DNA of 64,000 nucleotides from Gammaproteobacteria bacterium. GTDB taxonomy: Bacteria; Pseudomonadota; Gammaproteobacteria; UBA6429; Thiohalophilaceae. Of the stretch, positions 52,401-62,066 are shown piece by piece (within the stretch, counting starts at the first letter, position 1; every line of letters starts with the position of its first letter). The DNA is taken from contig JACQBC010000001.1 in assembly GCA_016194635.1 (NCBI GenBank), forward strand, positions 186,001-250,000. The letters run 5' to 3'. Below the pieces are notes generated by a model. It had not been told where the DNA came from. It searched no databases and worked only from the letters and a program-made list of their open reading frames with translations. The position numbers and the translations under genes were made by a program.

Positions 52401-53434
52401 TGGTGAAACTGTCCGGCCCTTCTGGAACAGGCAGTGTCTATACCATCGACACCGGTGTAGGAAACCCTGCAAGTACAAGCGGCGTAACCCCTAATGGACT
52501 TTCTTCCCCCGCCGTTATTGATGTGGATGGAGATGGTATCTACGATAGGGTATATGCTGGGGATCTCTACGGTAATATGTGGGTGTTTAATCTTGCCGGG
52601 TTACCCTCCAGTTGGACAAATACCGCCGCTAGTACGTTATTTACCGCTAAGAATGGAAGTGGAGAGGTTCAACCTATCACGGTAAAACCTGTTGTGATGC
52701 GCAATACGGCAACCGCATCAGGAACGGCACCGAACTTACTTGTTTTATTCGGAACAGGCCAATATATGGCCGAAGGTGATCAAACCAGTACCTCCACCCA
52801 GAGTTTCTATGGGGTATGGGATAATGGAACCCGCAACCTAACACGCACTGATCTTCAATCGCAATTGATAACTACTGTCAATGCCTCTTTCAATGTAACT
52901 ACAACCACAACCACAACTAAAACAATCCGTATATTAAATAATGGGTCAGTGGATTATACTACCAAACACGGCTGGTCCATGGACTTTGACCCCCGTGAAC
53001 GTATAGTCTCTAAAGCAACCTTGTTAGGCAATACATTGATTTTCCCTACCATAGTGCCATCGGATGCGGGTTGCGGTGGTGGCGGCACAAGCTGGTTGAT
53101 GGCCGTCAATCCCCTAAACGGCAATACCCCGGGAATATCCGTCTTTGATGTGAATGGCGATCATAGCATTGGTAATCCCGACGACTACTTAGCACCTGGC
53201 GGTTCCTCTCCCCAGATTATTGCGGGTTTGCAAAACCCCAACATGACACCTGACTACGCCTACGCCGCTCCGAGTAATACCGCGAGCGGTAATAATCCAA
53301 AACCATGTGCGAAAGGATCCTATATTCAAGCTATAGGCACTGCTACGAATGCCACCACTACGGCACAAAGCATGTGTGTGGAAGGCGGTTCCGGTAAACC
53401 CGGCCGTTACTCCTGGCATCAGGTAGGTTTCTAA
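49469..53434 (+). CDS. pilY1: Pilus tip adhesin PilY1
   Basis: 1321 residues. Signal peptide ends near VSAAT. A degenerate vWA-like N-terminal half opens with FFIYDDSGSMASE (MIDAS-type D-x-S-x-S, 55-59) and has ITDGEYNG. The C-terminal beta-propeller of PilY1 (about 720-1200) has YLGGNDGMLHGFN and the calcium-binding loop DVDGDGIYDR (about 1018-1027). In Pseudomonas PilY1 serves pilus extension, adhesion and surface sensing. GGAGAAG precedes the ATG. The stop is directly followed by the last pilin gene. Confidence 0.93.
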   Translation: MKTQKLLNHYAAASMLLCLGVSNIQIVSAATANLSDTPLFLTTHAESNMFFIYDDSGSMASEMLTPQDNGDLGGVYCHENTSPDPATVAFNTKCAGGSGTSLMYIYAKDTKSFPAGQGIVGKNSAGKDVPINNGDGAPVAAWYLRSHDYNAQYYNPNTVYKPWPPSSNATTTTFYPNSSPTAAPVSPLSTTVVDLTRTDWSGLTGIQAAHYYTWKDTNGDGLPTSGEGTLVQISTPTELQNFANWFTYYRTRSLAARGSVGSVISDIGNNVQMRVGFMAINDGSNNTKMTSISTPNNTDPSSPGVKNRRSVLNSLYKLSAANGTPLLDSLQKAGNYFACDGNATPFTTSDCALDPAVKACQQNFIVMITDGEYNGSYTAAPGRDIADNLISTSPRAGDTAFDGDPYASNASNTLADLAMYYYEHDLDGNNMNNQVPTVCGVDENAGQHAVFYALSFGISTDIIQPPFHPQLNIAPNNCTVTTIPDPYNYINPKTGLTASISGWKTSGWPWKDATTDPHYRINDLVHATFNGRGKYYPATSPELLVAGLKDTVSNINSRRGAAAAVGLNSTSNTTGTQVYFARFYSGNWFGELSADTLDPLTGALIAHAWDAHGTTAGLLNTLSNDQVRDPDNDSILVAPAPAPTGYQSANSTSITRAVVTFNPGAIAAPYGIGFHWTKLASAQKDDLRTNSSGTLDPDAIAQMRLNYIRGDHRCETGYTTDLTRDRCPDAAKIFRTRKDNTSNFTRLGDFINSSPIYVGTPVGGYPNTAPFPTGGDTYQNFKDGVSNAAFSSVSNNAKTRTPMLYLGGNDGMLHGFNTTSGQEVFAYIPNTLFAAATPVNGADGLHKLTEAGQHRSYVDLTPTIADAYTETPSDPTKKWRSILVGGLRHGGKGIYALDITDPDYLISATGSIREDHTAEKVMWEFNDATSPGNMGYSYSQPVIAPLRIGSGNTVNDIAWFAIFGNGYNSTNGNAILYLVKLSGPSGTGSVYTIDTGVGNPASTSGVTPNGLSSPAVIDVDGDGIYDRVYAGDLYGNMWVFNLAGLPSSWTNTAASTLFTAKNGSGEVQPITVKPVVMRNTATASGTAPNLLVLFGTGQYMAEGDQTSTSTQSFYGVWDNGTRNLTRTDLQSQLITTVNASFNVTTTTTTTKTIRILNNGSVDYTTKHGWSMDFDPRERIVSKATLLGNTLIFPTIVPSDAGCGGGGTSWLMAVNPLNGNTPGISVFDVNGDHSIGNPDDYLAPGGSSPQIIAGLQNPNMTPDYAYAAPSNTASGNNPKPCAKGSYIQAIGTATNATTTAQSMCVEGGSGKPGRYSWHQVGF

Positions 53435-53435
53435 T

Positions 53436-53876
53436 ATGCTCAGTATAGGTAAAACCATCCGCGGCTTAACCTTGATCGAATTGATGGTGACCGTTGCCAT
53501 CATTACGATACTGGCCGGTATTGCCTGGCCACCGTATAACGGTTATATCTCAAGAGGTCACCGAGCCGATGCAATAATGTTAATAACAAAAGTACAAGGC
53601 TATCTTGAAAGCTGCTATAGCCAACAACGAAATTATAATACTTGCAATAGTAGTATTCCATCCAACATCACAACCCCTGTGCCACCAAATGATCACTTTA
53701 CTGTTGCCGTTGCTACATCCGCAACCAATCCCGACAACTTTATTATCACTGCCACCGGTAATACTGCGCAGCAAGCTAGTGACGATAGTTGTATAACCTT
53801 CACGCTTAATCAGGCTGGGGTAAAAGGTTACACCAAGGCAAGTAGTGCCACCTCTACAAATTGCTGGCCTAACTAA
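53436..53876 (+). CDS. pilE: Type IV minor pilin PilE-like
   Basis: 146 residues. Prepilin site IRG-LTLIELMVTVAIITIL has Leu after the cleaved Gly. PPYNGYISRGHRADA and a C-terminal disulfide-type region (DDSCITFTLNQAG ... TNCWPN) fit PilE of the PAO1 fimU-pilE cluster. It starts one nt after the pilY1 stop, and no pilY2 is present between them. The stop is 2 nt from the convergent ispH gene. Confidence 0.88.
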   Translation: MLSIGKTIRGLTLIELMVTVAIITILAGIAWPPYNGYISRGHRADAIMLITKVQGYLESCYSQQRNYNTCNSSIPSNITTPVPPNDHFTVAVATSATNPDNFIITATGNTAQQASDDSCITFTLNQAGVKGYTKASSATSTNCWPN

Positions 53877-53878
53877 AA

Positions 53879-54811
53879 TCACTGCAACACCTTCGGCAAC
53901 GAAAACGTTACATTCTCTTGCCGCACGCTAAGCTCACTCACCTGTTGTACTCCCCAAATTTTTAACTTGGCGAGCACCTCTTGCACCAAGATATCCGGCG
54001 CGGAGGCTCCGGCGGTGACACCAATATTATATTTATCCTCTAGCCACTCACGCTTAATCTGCGCGGCATTATCGATCAAGTAGGCCGTCGCCCCCAGACG
54101 CTCAGCGAGTTCTTTTAGGCGATTGGAGTTGGAACTGTTGTGCGAACCCACTACTAATACGACGTCGCATTGCGGGGCGATGTGTTTGACGGCGTCTTGA
54201 CGGTTTTGGGTGGCGTAACAAATGTCGTCTTTCTTCGGTCCGTGGATCGCGGGGAAACGCCGCCGCAAGGCGTCGATCACCGCGGCGGTGTCGTCCATCG
54301 ACAAGGTGGTCTGGGTGACATAACACAGGGTGTCGGGGTTGCGGATCTGGAGTTTTTGCACATCCGCCACCGACTCGATCAGATACATCGCACCGCCCTG
54401 CTCGGCGTTGAACTGCCCCAGGGTGCCTTCTACTTCGGGATGTCCCGCATGGCCTATGAGAATGCACTCGCGGCCCTCGCGGCTGTAACGCATGACTTCC
54501 ATATGGACTTTAGTCACCAAAGGACAGGTGGCATCAAACACTTTCAACCGCCGTTGTTTGGCTTCGTCTTGCACCGACTTGCTCACCCCGTGGGCACTGA
54601 AAATCACAATCGCTCCGTCTGGTACTTCAGATAATTCTTCTACGAAGACCGCGCCCTTGGCGCGCAAGCCATCAACCACGAATGTATTGTGCACGACTTC
54701 ATGCCGCACATAGATCGGCGCACCAAAGTTTTCAATCGCGTGCTCGACGATGGCGATGGCACGATCGACCCCGGCACAAAAACCACGTGGATTGGCTAAA
54801 AATAATTGCAT
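53879..54811 (-). CDS. ispH: 4-hydroxy-3-methylbut-2-enyl diphosphate reductase IspH (LytB)
   Basis: 310 residues from ATG 54811 (E. coli 316). The frame continues to 54880 but that runs through palindrome copy D and was rejected. The 4Fe-4S ligands are visible: Cys12 (NPRGFCAGV), Cys in [12 protein letters not shown] and Cys in [12 protein letters not shown], with [11 protein letters not shown] and GSHNSSNS of the active site. It makes IPP and DMAPP at the end of the MEP pathway. It is last in ileS-lspA-fkpB-ispH, but is cut off from fkpB by a 40-bp-stem palindrome that ends 23 nt before its start codon. Confidence 0.97.
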   Translation of the reverse strand: MQLFLANPRGFCAGVDRAIAIVEHAIENFGAPIYVRHEVVHNTFVVDGLRAKGAVFVEELSEVPDGAIVIFSAHGVSKSVQDEAKQRRLKVFDATCPLVTKVHMEVMRYSREGRECILIGHAGHPEVEGTLGQFNAEQGGAMYLIESVADVQKLQIRNPDTLCYVTQTTLSMDDTAAVIDALRRRFPAIHGPKKDDICYATQNRQDAVKHIAPQCDVVLVVGSHNSSNSNRLKELAERLGATAYLIDNAAQIKREWLEDKYNIGVTAGASAPDILVQEVLAKLKIWGVQQVSELSVRQENVTFSLPKVLQ

Positions 54812-54834
54812 ATAAATCGCGCCTTTAATTGGAG

Positions 54835-54964
54835 GCCGGTTGATAGTGGTGGTAGGTTGTCCGGGTGATGTGACTCGCACAAATACATCCCTCTAGCTCG
54901 ACGGCGGCATCCCTGCCGCCAACGGTCACATCACCCGGACAACCTACCACCACTATCAACCGGC
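54835..54964. repeat. Conserved-core palindrome, copy D
   Basis: Arms 54835-54874 and 54925-54964 are perfect 40-nt inverted complements. The core 54875-54924 has 50 nt and keeps GGCGGCA/TGCCGCC around a GGGA loop on the minus strand, sense to the operon. It stands between fkpB (stop 27 nt away) and ispH (start 24 nt away). In the operon transcript the hairpin would sit immediately before the ispH ribosome-binding region. Confidence 0.95.
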
Positions 54965-54990
54965 AGTGTCATATTTCATCGAATGATCTA

Positions 54991-55458
54991 CTACCCACCA
55001 ATAGGTGTATCCGCCATTTCGATAGCAAGAATCTCCACCGAAAAAATCACGGGTAAGCCCGCTAACGGATGATTAAAATCCACTTTCACCTCATCTCCTT
55101 CCACCGCCAGGATGGTGCCGGGCACCTCTACCCCATTGGGCGTAGAAAAATTCACAATAATCCCATAGTCCAGTGGGATATCCGCGGGAAATTCCTGGCG
55201 CGGGAGTGTATGGATATTGGTTTCATCGGGAAAGCCAAAGGCATCGTGCGGTGAAATCTCCAGGGTTTGCTTGTCACCGGTTTTAAGTCCATACAACGCC
55301 AGTTCCAAACCTTGGATCAAACTACCGTCGCCCATGGTAAACGTCATCGGCGCGCCGGGCTCGCTCGCATCGGCGACGGTGCCGTCTTTGAGCGTGAGTG
55401 AAAAATTCATGGTAACCACGCTCGCGGGTCCAATCGTGATGGCTTCAATGTTTGACAT
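54991..55458 (-). CDS. fkpB: FKBP-type peptidyl-prolyl isomerase SlpA/FkpB
   Basis: 155 residues. FKBP domain with the inserted IF (chaperone) flap of the SlyD/SlpA type: NFSLTLKDGTVADAS, GDGSLIQGLELALYGLKTGDKQ, and VDFNHPLAGLPVIFSVEI at the end. It lacks the His-rich tail of SlyD, so it is SlpA/FkpB. ATG overlaps the lspA stop by 1 nt (TAATG), giving translational coupling. The lspA-fkpB-ispH order is as in E. coli. Confidence 0.94.
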   Translation of the reverse strand: MSNIEAITIGPASVVTMNFSLTLKDGTVADASEPGAPMTFTMGDGSLIQGLELALYGLKTGDKQTLEISPHDAFGFPDETNIHTLPRQEFPADIPLDYGIIVNFSTPNGVEVPGTILAVEGDEVKVDFNHPLAGLPVIFSVEILAIEMADTPIGG

Positions 55459-55988
55459 TAACTTGCGGCTTTGTTTAATTTCGGTTGCACAATCAGGCTA
55501 TCGTACAAATACAGTATAGCGCCCACGGTAATCGCTGAATCCGCGATATTAAACGAGGGGAAAATACACATCGGACCGCGTGCGTCCACACCCGGACTAA
55601 ATCCAAGAATACAGGTTGTACCCCGGTAATACCATTGTATAAAATCAATGACGTAGCCGTGCCAGAGCCGATCAATCAGATTACCCACCGCGCCGCCCAA
55701 AATTAACGCTACCCCCCAGGCTGTGATACGCTCTGGCCGCGACAACCGCCGTAGCATCATGACCAACACCACACTCACCGCCGCGGCGATAACACTAAAA
55801 AACCAACGCTGCCAACCACCGGCATCCTCTAAGAAACTAAACGCCGCACCGGGATTGTGCATTAAAATAAAATTAAAAAACGGCAGCACTTCCACCGGCC
55901 GGTGCATGCTCAATAATATTGAGGCCAGGTATTTGGTCAGTTGATCCAGCACAATTACAACACTTGTTAGCAAATACCAATTCTTCAT
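55458..55988 (-). CDS. lspA: Lipoprotein signal peptidase LspA with inserted loop
   Basis: 176 residues, four membrane helices. LspA boxes: VIVLDQLTKYL, HNPGAAFSFLEDAGGWQRWFF, GGAVGNLIDRLWHGYVIDFI and FNIADSAITVGA; the two catalytic Asp lie in VIDFI and NIADS. Between them relatives have about six residues after the WY/FY; here RGTTCILGFSPGVDARGP plus MCIF adds about 16, including two Cys. The loop faces the periplasm next to the active site and might form a disulfide flap. LspA removes signal peptides from prolipoproteins. Confidence 0.95.
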   Translation of the reverse strand: MKNWYLLTSVVIVLDQLTKYLASILLSMHRPVEVLPFFNFILMHNPGAAFSFLEDAGGWQRWFFSVIAAAVSVVLVMMLRRLSRPERITAWGVALILGGAVGNLIDRLWHGYVIDFIQWYYRGTTCILGFSPGVDARGPMCIFPSFNIADSAITVGAILYLYDSLIVQPKLNKAAS

Positions 55989-56071
55989 CGTTCATCCAAT
56001 AAATTCATTGTCGGAATTCCTATTACGTAGACAATATAGCATGTGTTTTGTATCACCTATATACCAGCGCG

Positions 56072-56183
56072 ACATTCGCGGCTGTTGCATTTCTCCTGTG
56101 ACCGTCGGCGGCAGGAATGCCGCCACCGAGCTACAGGGATGTATTTATGCGTGTCACAGGAAAAATGCAACAGCCGCGAATGT
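56072..56183. repeat. Conserved-core palindrome, copy E
   Basis: Arms 56072-56102 and 56153-56183 (31 nt) are inverted complements with one mismatch. The core 56103-56152 has 50 nt. Its first hairpin has loop GGAA instead of GGGA, still of GNRA form, with intact stem GGCGGCA-like/TGCCGCC; the second is TACA-GGGA-TGTA. The GNRA strand is the plus strand, antisense to the operon. It lies 25 nt past the ileS stop and 84 nt before lspA; no other element occupies the gap. Confidence 0.93.
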
Positions 56184-56207
56184 TGCACTACTCCATCCTA
56201 TGGCTAG

Positions 56208-59039
56208 TTAGGCGAACCGTCTGGGTTCTCCCGGCCCGGTGATATTCACCACGCACCGGCCACATAATTCAGGATGATCCGCATGGCTTCCCACGTCGGC
56301 GCGGTGGTGCCAACACCGCACGCACTTCAAGTGGGTGGAAGGAGATACCGACACCCAAATTTCATCCTTGGTCGTCAAAGTAAAATGCGCTACGGCGGTC
56401 GGCGGCTGTTGTACGAGTTGCACCTCCACCGCGGAAGTATTCAGCACAAACCGCAATTCTTCTCCCAGCCGCGCCAAGATATCATAGATCTCACGCCCCG
56501 CATGGATAACCACATCCGCATCCAGATTAGATCCGATGGCGCCGTTCACCCGCAAGCTTTCGGTGACTTTATTCACGGCGTCGCGGACTTCCATTACCGC
56601 TTGCCAATAGGCCGCATCCATGGGGTCATTGGGCTTGGCCAGATCAGGAAAGTGATACCATTCTTGCAAAAACACCGAGGCATCGTGTTGTCCCGGCAAG
56701 AAGGCCCAGATCTCCTCGGCGGTAAAACTTAAGATCGGCGCAAACCAGCGCACCATGGCCTCGGCGATATGGTAGAGCGCGGTTTGTGCGGAGTGTCGTC
56801 CGAGGCTGTCTTGCTGCATGGTGTATTGGCGATCCTTGATGATCCCCAAATACACCGCGCCCAGGTCGACCGCGCAGAAATTATGAATCTGCTGATAGAT
56901 TAGATGAAATTCATAGTCATTATAGGCGCGTTGAATCTCCGTTTGAATCGCGGCCGCGCGCGCGACAATCCAACGATCCAAGCTCAACATAGCGGTAGGT
57001 GCTACCAGGTGCTGGCGCGGATCAAATCCGGTGAGATTGGCCAATAGAAAGCGCGTGGTGTTGCGGATCCGCCGGTAGGCGTCGGCGATACGTTTTAATA
57101 TTTCCTCCGACATACTCATTTCGCCCCGATAATCGGTCGAGGCCACCCACAAACGCAGCACATCGGCGCCGTAGGTCTTCATCACATCCTGCGGTTCGAT
57201 CCCATTACCCTTAGACTTGGACATCTTCTCGCCCTTGGCGTCCACCGTGAAGCCGTGGGTCAATACCTGGCGGTAAGGAGCAATGCCGTGGATCGCCACC
57301 GAGGTCAGTAATGAGGAGTGAAACCAGCCGCGGTGTTGATCCGAGCCTTCTAGGTATAAATCCGCCAGCGGCGCACGCGTATACTGTTCGCGCTGTTGCA
57401 ACACGGCAAAGTGGCTAACTCCGGAATCAAACCACACATCCAAGGTATCGGTGACCTTGCTGTAATGCGTGGCGTCATTTCCCAGCAACTCGCTTGGTTC
57501 AATATCGAACCAAGCATCGATACCCTTTTGCTCGACACGTTGCGCCACGGCCTCGATCAATTCGGCACTGCGCGGGTGTAGGGTATGTTTTTCGTTGTGC
57601 ACAAACAAAGCAATCGGCACCCCCCAGGTACGTTGCCGGGAGATACACCAATCGGGCCGGGTTTCGATCAGGCCGTGAATACGCGCCTCGCCCCAGGTGG
57701 GGATCCATTGGGTTTTCTTGATCTGCGCCAAGGCGTTCACGCGCAGTTGTTTTTGCTCCATACTGATAAACCACTGCGGCGTGGCGCGGAAAATAATCGG
57801 CGTCTTGTGCCGCCAGCAATGCGGGTAGCTGTGGCGCAACGAGGTTTCATGCACTAACGCTCCCTTGGCCTTCAATACTTCAATCACCGCGGGATTCGCG
57901 GCAAAGACGTGTTGCCCGGCGAAGTGTTCGGTACCGGATAAAAACTTGCCATCGGGTCCGACCGGATTCTCGACTTTTAGATGGTAACGCTGCCCCACTA
58001 CATAATCTTCCTGACCATGACCAGGCGCCGTGTGCACTGCACCGGTGCCGGCATCCAAAGTGACGTGTTCACCCAGAATAATCGGTACTTCACGCGCCAA
58101 AAACGGATGAGCGAGTTTAATACCTCCCAGTGCGGCGCCTTTACACGACCCCAGCACTTGATATTCCGCCAGGCCGTAGCGTTGCATCGCGGGCTTGACC
58201 AGGGACTCGGCCATCAACCAACGTTCGTGTTGGTATTGCAGCAAGGCATAATCGATCGTGGGATTTAAGGCCACGGCTTGATTGGCGGGTAAGGTCCAGG
58301 GGGTGGTGGTCCAAATCACCACCGAGATTTTTCCACTGCCGAGCGTTTTTCCCGAAGCATGACACGCAGCCAACAAGGCCGCGTCATCTAATACTTCAAA
58401 ACGCACATCGATGGCCGGGGAGATACGCTCTTCGTATTCCACCTCGGCTTCCGCCAAGGCGGATCCGCAATCCGCGCACCAATGCACCGGCTTGGACCCT
58501 TTGTGCAAATGCCCGTTGGCGATCACCTTGCCCAGAGCGCGAAGGGTATCCGCCTCGAATTTGAAGTCCATGGTTAAATACGGTTTATTCCAATCACCCA
58601 ATATCCCTAGGCGCTTAAAATCCTTGCGTTGGGCCTCGACTTGTTTAGCAGCGTAGTCACGGCATGCCTTGCGAAATTGCGCGGCGGTGACTTTGCCCCC
58701 GGCCTTACCGACTTTCTTTTCAACTTGCAATTCAATCGGCAAACCATGGCAATCCCAACCTGGGACATAGGGTGCGTCAAATCCACTGAGTCCTTGTGAT
58801 TTCACAATAATGTCCTTGAGAATTTTATTAACCGCGTGTCCGAGATGGATTTCACCGTTGGCATAGGGCGGGCCATCGTGTAACACAAACAGCGGTTTAC
58901 CCTGCTTGGCCTGGCGCAGTTTGGCGTATACCTGCATCGCCTCCCAGCGCTTTAGCTGTTCGGGTTCACGCTGGGTAAGATTGGCCTTCATCGGAAAGGC
59001 AGTCTCGGGAAGATTTAAGGTCGATTTATAATCGGTCAC
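56208..59039 (-). CDS. ileS: Isoleucyl-tRNA synthetase
   Basis: 943 residues (E. coli 938). Class I signatures: HIGH box as [11 protein letters not shown] near residue 60, and KMSKS in [11 protein letters not shown]. The editing domain (about 200-400) has [13 protein letters not shown]-terminal zinc-binding segment has [12 protein letters not shown] and CGRCV, as in bacterial type IleS. It charges tRNA-Ile in the cytoplasm. It is translated one nt after ribF and followed by lspA, with copy E between. Confidence 0.98.
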   Translation of the reverse strand: MTDYKSTLNLPETAFPMKANLTQREPEQLKRWEAMQVYAKLRQAKQGKPLFVLHDGPPYANGEIHLGHAVNKILKDIIVKSQGLSGFDAPYVPGWDCHGLPIELQVEKKVGKAGGKVTAAQFRKACRDYAAKQVEAQRKDFKRLGILGDWNKPYLTMDFKFEADTLRALGKVIANGHLHKGSKPVHWCADCGSALAEAEVEYEERISPAIDVRFEVLDDAALLAACHASGKTLGSGKISVVIWTTTPWTLPANQAVALNPTIDYALLQYQHERWLMAESLVKPAMQRYGLAEYQVLGSCKGAALGGIKLAHPFLAREVPIILGEHVTLDAGTGAVHTAPGHGQEDYVVGQRYHLKVENPVGPDGKFLSGTEHFAGQHVFAANPAVIEVLKAKGALVHETSLRHSYPHCWRHKTPIIFRATPQWFISMEQKQLRVNALAQIKKTQWIPTWGEARIHGLIETRPDWCISRQRTWGVPIALFVHNEKHTLHPRSAELIEAVAQRVEQKGIDAWFDIEPSELLGNDATHYSKVTDTLDVWFDSGVSHFAVLQQREQYTRAPLADLYLEGSDQHRGWFHSSLLTSVAIHGIAPYRQVLTHGFTVDAKGEKMSKSKGNGIEPQDVMKTYGADVLRLWVASTDYRGEMSMSEEILKRIADAYRRIRNTTRFLLANLTGFDPRQHLVAPTAMLSLDRWIVARAAAIQTEIQRAYNDYEFHLIYQQIHNFCAVDLGAVYLGIIKDRQYTMQQDSLGRHSAQTALYHIAEAMVRWFAPILSFTAEEIWAFLPGQHDASVFLQEWYHFPDLAKPNDPMDAAYWQAVMEVRDAVNKVTESLRVNGAIGSNLDADVVIHAGREIYDILARLGEELRFVLNTSAVEVQLVQQPPTAVAHFTLTTKDEIWVSVSPSTHLKCVRCWHHRADVGSHADHPELCGRCVVNITGPGEPRRFA

Positions 59040-59040
59040 A

Positions 59041-60006
59041 TCAATTCAACTTTTGTTCAAGGTGGCTAATAACGTTTTGGCGTTGTAAAAAATAGGCTTT
59101 AGTACAGCGTACATCCGCGGCGATTTGTGCCGTTAAGGCGTCAAGCGTACTAAAATGAATTTCATCGCGTAACTTGTGCAAGAAACTCACCTGCAAATGC
59201 GCACCGTAAATGTCGCGATCGAAATCCAACAAATACACCTCCAGCAAGATCTGTTTGCCATTGACCGTAGGCCGGGTACCCAAACTCGCCGCGCCGGGTA
59301 ACGGTTGACCGCCCAACCCCGACACCTCCACGACAAAAATTCCCTGCAGCGGTGTCTGGTAGCGTCGTACCTGTATGTTGGCGGTGGGGAAACCCAATTG
59401 TCGGCCCAGCTTCGCGCCGTGCACCACCCGCCCGCTCATGCTGTAGTGGCGGCCCAACAAACGTTGCGCCAGGGTTAAATCCCCTTGTTGCAAGGCTTGA
59501 CGCACCCGGGTGCTACTGACACGCGCACCCTCCAGCATAAAGGAGTGTATATCCACCACCTCAAAACCAGCGCGCCGCCCGGCCTGCTGTAACAGGTTAA
59601 AATCACCTTCGCGTCCACGGCCAAAACGAAAATCATCCCCTATCACCAAGTAACGTACCCCCAAGCCATCGATCAATACCCGTTGGATAAAATCCTGCGC
59701 CGACATCTGCGCCAGGCGGCGATTAAACGCCAAACATACTATCCGATCCACATTAAATCGACGCAGCCACTCGAATTTTTCGCGCAACCGGGTCAAACGG
59801 GCTGGGGCCTGTTGCGGCGCAAAATATTCCAGCGGTTGTGGCTCAAACGTAATCACCGTTACGGGTAATTGCAGCCGCGCCGCTTGCTCCCAGAGCTGGC
59901 GTAACACGGCCTGGTGTCCGCGATGCACGCCATCGAAATTCCCAATGGTCGCCACGCAGCCGCGCTGCTGCGGGTGTACATTGTGTAGTCCACGGATCAA
60001 TTGCAT
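59041..60006 (-). CDS. ribF: Bifunctional riboflavin kinase/FAD synthetase RibF
   Basis: 321 residues. FMN adenylyltransferase domain (about 1-185) with [12 protein letters not shown] and [13 protein letters not shown]; riboflavin kinase domain (about 190-310) with [12 protein letters not shown] and LEVYLLDFD. It makes FMN and FAD from riboflavin. It is 17 nt after murJ and is followed by ileS, the standard gammaproteobacterial order. Confidence 0.97.
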   Translation of the reverse strand: MQLIRGLHNVHPQQRGCVATIGNFDGVHRGHQAVLRQLWEQAARLQLPVTVITFEPQPLEYFAPQQAPARLTRLREKFEWLRRFNVDRIVCLAFNRRLAQMSAQDFIQRVLIDGLGVRYLVIGDDFRFGRGREGDFNLLQQAGRRAGFEVVDIHSFMLEGARVSSTRVRQALQQGDLTLAQRLLGRHYSMSGRVVHGAKLGRQLGFPTANIQVRRYQTPLQGIFVVEVSGLGGQPLPGAASLGTRPTVNGKQILLEVYLLDFDRDIYGAHLQVSFLHKLRDEIHFSTLDALTAQIAADVRCTKAYFLQRQNVISHLEQKLN

Positions 60007-60023
60007 AGCGGAATTCTACACGT

Positions 60024-61598
60024 TTAGTCCTCGTGCCGGGCACCCTCTGAACGGGCTAATAGTAGTTGCCGGGGTCGAATCCCCACGGCCATGATGCCCA
60101 CCAGGTAGACACCCAACCCAATACCCACCCACAACAGGGTTTTCCAGGCGCGGGTGAGAGTATGGGCGGTTATCCATGTCTGCAATTCCCCGCTACCCAG
60201 CCACAACACCAGACCCATCACGCCACTGGCTAGGATAATTCGGACCAGGAATAGCCTCCCTCCGGGAGCGGGTCGGTAAATACCGTCACGATACAAGCGA
60301 TGCCACAACAATCCAGCGTTGATGAAAGCGGATAACGATACCGCTATGGCCAGCCCCACATGTCCGAAGGGATAAAATAAGGCGAGGCTGGCCAGGATAT
60401 TGGCGACCACGGCGACTACCCCAATGCGCATCGGGGTGTTGGTATCTTGGCGGGCATAAAACGCCGGCGCCAATACTTTCACGACCATGAAGCCCGGCAG
60501 ACCCACCGCAAAAGCCACCAGTGCCGACGTAGTCATACGCACATCGTGCTCGCTAAACTGACCGTGCAAAAACAACGTAGCCAATAACGGCCCGGCGAGG
60601 ATAATCAAGGCAACCGTCGCCGGTAGACCGATGATACCTACCCAACGTAGCCCCCAATCCAAGAGATGAGAAAAATCCTCCTTGGAGTTGTTTGCATGGC
60701 GCTTGGACAGGCTGGGGAGAATCACCGTGGCCAACGCTATGCCGAATACGCCTAAGGGGAATTCCATGAGACGATCGGCATAATAGAGCCACGAAACACT
60801 GCCGGTGATCAAATACGACGCCAATAAAGTATTCACCAGTAAATTAACTTGCGAAATCGACGAACCAAAGATCGCCGGTAACATCAGGCGGTACACACGC
60901 CGCACACCTTCATGGGTGGTGCGGATACCAAGCTGCGGGCGTGACAATACCTTGAGTTTGCGCAAAAACGGAATTTGAAACAGTAATTGCACCGCGCCCG
61001 CGAAAAATACCCCCCAGGCCAGCGCCAGCACCGGCGGCTGCAGGTGGGGGGCTAAGAACAGCGCCGCGCTGATCAAACACAGGTTAAGCAACACGGTGGT
61101 GAATTCCGCCACCCCAAAGCGTTGATAGGTATTTAATATTCCCGCCGACATCGCCACCAGGGAGATAAAAAAGATATAGGGAAACACGATACGTAACATC
61201 GTCACGGTGAGATCGAATTTAACCGGATCGGTGTTAAACCCATGGGCCATGCCCCAAACGATCAGCGGTGCGGACACGACCCCGACCACGGTCACCAATA
61301 GCAAGATACTACCCATGCTGCCCAGCATATGACTGACAAAGGTTCGTACCTCGGACTCGGTCGCGCGGGTTTTATACTCGGCGAATACCGGCACAAACGC
61401 CTGCGAGAAGGCGCCCTCGCCGAAGATGCGGCGCAGAAAATTGGGAATGCGGAAGGCAACATAAAAAGCATCCGCGGCGATACCGCTGCCCGCGCCGATC
61501 AGGCTGGCGAATACGATGTCGCGTGCCAACCCGGCGATGCGTGACAATAGCGTCATGGCCCCGGTGATAACGGTGAATTTAAGTAATTTACGGCTCAT
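60024..61598 (-). CDS. murJ: Lipid II flippase MurJ (MviN)
   Basis: 524 residues with about 14 membrane helices. Conserved starts: TLLSRIAGLARDIVFASLIGAG and ADAFYVAFRIPNFLRRIFGEGAFSQAFVP, which is the hallmark of MurJ. It moves lipid II across the inner membrane for peptidoglycan synthesis. AGGAG precedes the ATG. It is divergent from rpsT across a 190-nt gap that carries promoters but no gene. Confidence 0.97.
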   Translation of the reverse strand: MSRKLLKFTVITGAMTLLSRIAGLARDIVFASLIGAGSGIAADAFYVAFRIPNFLRRIFGEGAFSQAFVPVFAEYKTRATESEVRTFVSHMLGSMGSILLLVTVVGVVSAPLIVWGMAHGFNTDPVKFDLTVTMLRIVFPYIFFISLVAMSAGILNTYQRFGVAEFTTVLLNLCLISAALFLAPHLQPPVLALAWGVFFAGAVQLLFQIPFLRKLKVLSRPQLGIRTTHEGVRRVYRLMLPAIFGSSISQVNLLVNTLLASYLITGSVSWLYYADRLMEFPLGVFGIALATVILPSLSKRHANNSKEDFSHLLDWGLRWVGIIGLPATVALIILAGPLLATLFLHGQFSEHDVRMTTSALVAFAVGLPGFMVVKVLAPAFYARQDTNTPMRIGVVAVVANILASLALFYPFGHVGLAIAVSLSAFINAGLLWHRLYRDGIYRPAPGGRLFLVRIILASGVMGLVLWLGSGELQTWITAHTLTRAWKTLLWVGIGLGVYLVGIMAVGIRPRQLLLARSEGARHED

Positions 61599-61788
61599 GA
61601 CCGGCTCCTCACCGGGGGACTCTATGTATTATAAGCAACTGATTTTACAGGAACTTTTTGATTTATGCTATAAAGCCGGTGGAGACAAGCACGGTCTCTG
61701 CCTCCCCACCTCGGTACATTGACAAAAATCCGTGAAATCCGCATAGTACGCGGCTGTTTCACTACTCACCGCCAACCAGGAGACTACT

Positions 61789-62052
61789 TTGGCAAACACC
61801 GCTCAGGCCCGCAAACGCGCTCGTCAAGCCGATGCGCACCGCGACCACAACAATACCCTGCGTACCCGTTTTAAATCTGCCGTCAAAGACGCCAGAGTTG
61901 CGTTAACCAAGGGTGATAAAACCACGGCGCAAACCACCTATCAGAAAACCGTGTCGATGATCGATAAAACCGTGGCCAAAGGATTGATCCACAAGAACAA
62001 GGCAGCGCGGCAAAAATCGCGTTTAAACACCCGCCTGCGCGCCCTAGCGTAA
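61789..62052 (+). CDS. rpsT: 30S ribosomal protein S20
   Basis: 87 residues from a TTG at 61789 with AGGAGA six nt upstream; E. coli rpsT also starts with UUG, which is used for autogenous control. MANTAQARKRARQ, NNTLRTRFKSAVKDA and HKNKAARQKSRLNTRL are typical S20. It binds 16S rRNA early in 30S assembly. It is divergent from murJ and ends before a strong bidirectional terminator. Confidence 0.98.
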   Translation: MANTAQARKRARQADAHRDHNNTLRTRFKSAVKDARVALTKGDKTTAQTTYQKTVSMIDKTVAKGLIHKNKAARQKSRLNTRLRALA

Positions 62053-62066
62053 CGATTCCCACCTGT

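Noticed and set aside
54812-54880. N-terminal extension of IspH
   Set aside because: The extra 23 codons lie in palindrome copy D and the leader; IspH proteins begin at [15 protein letters not shown].
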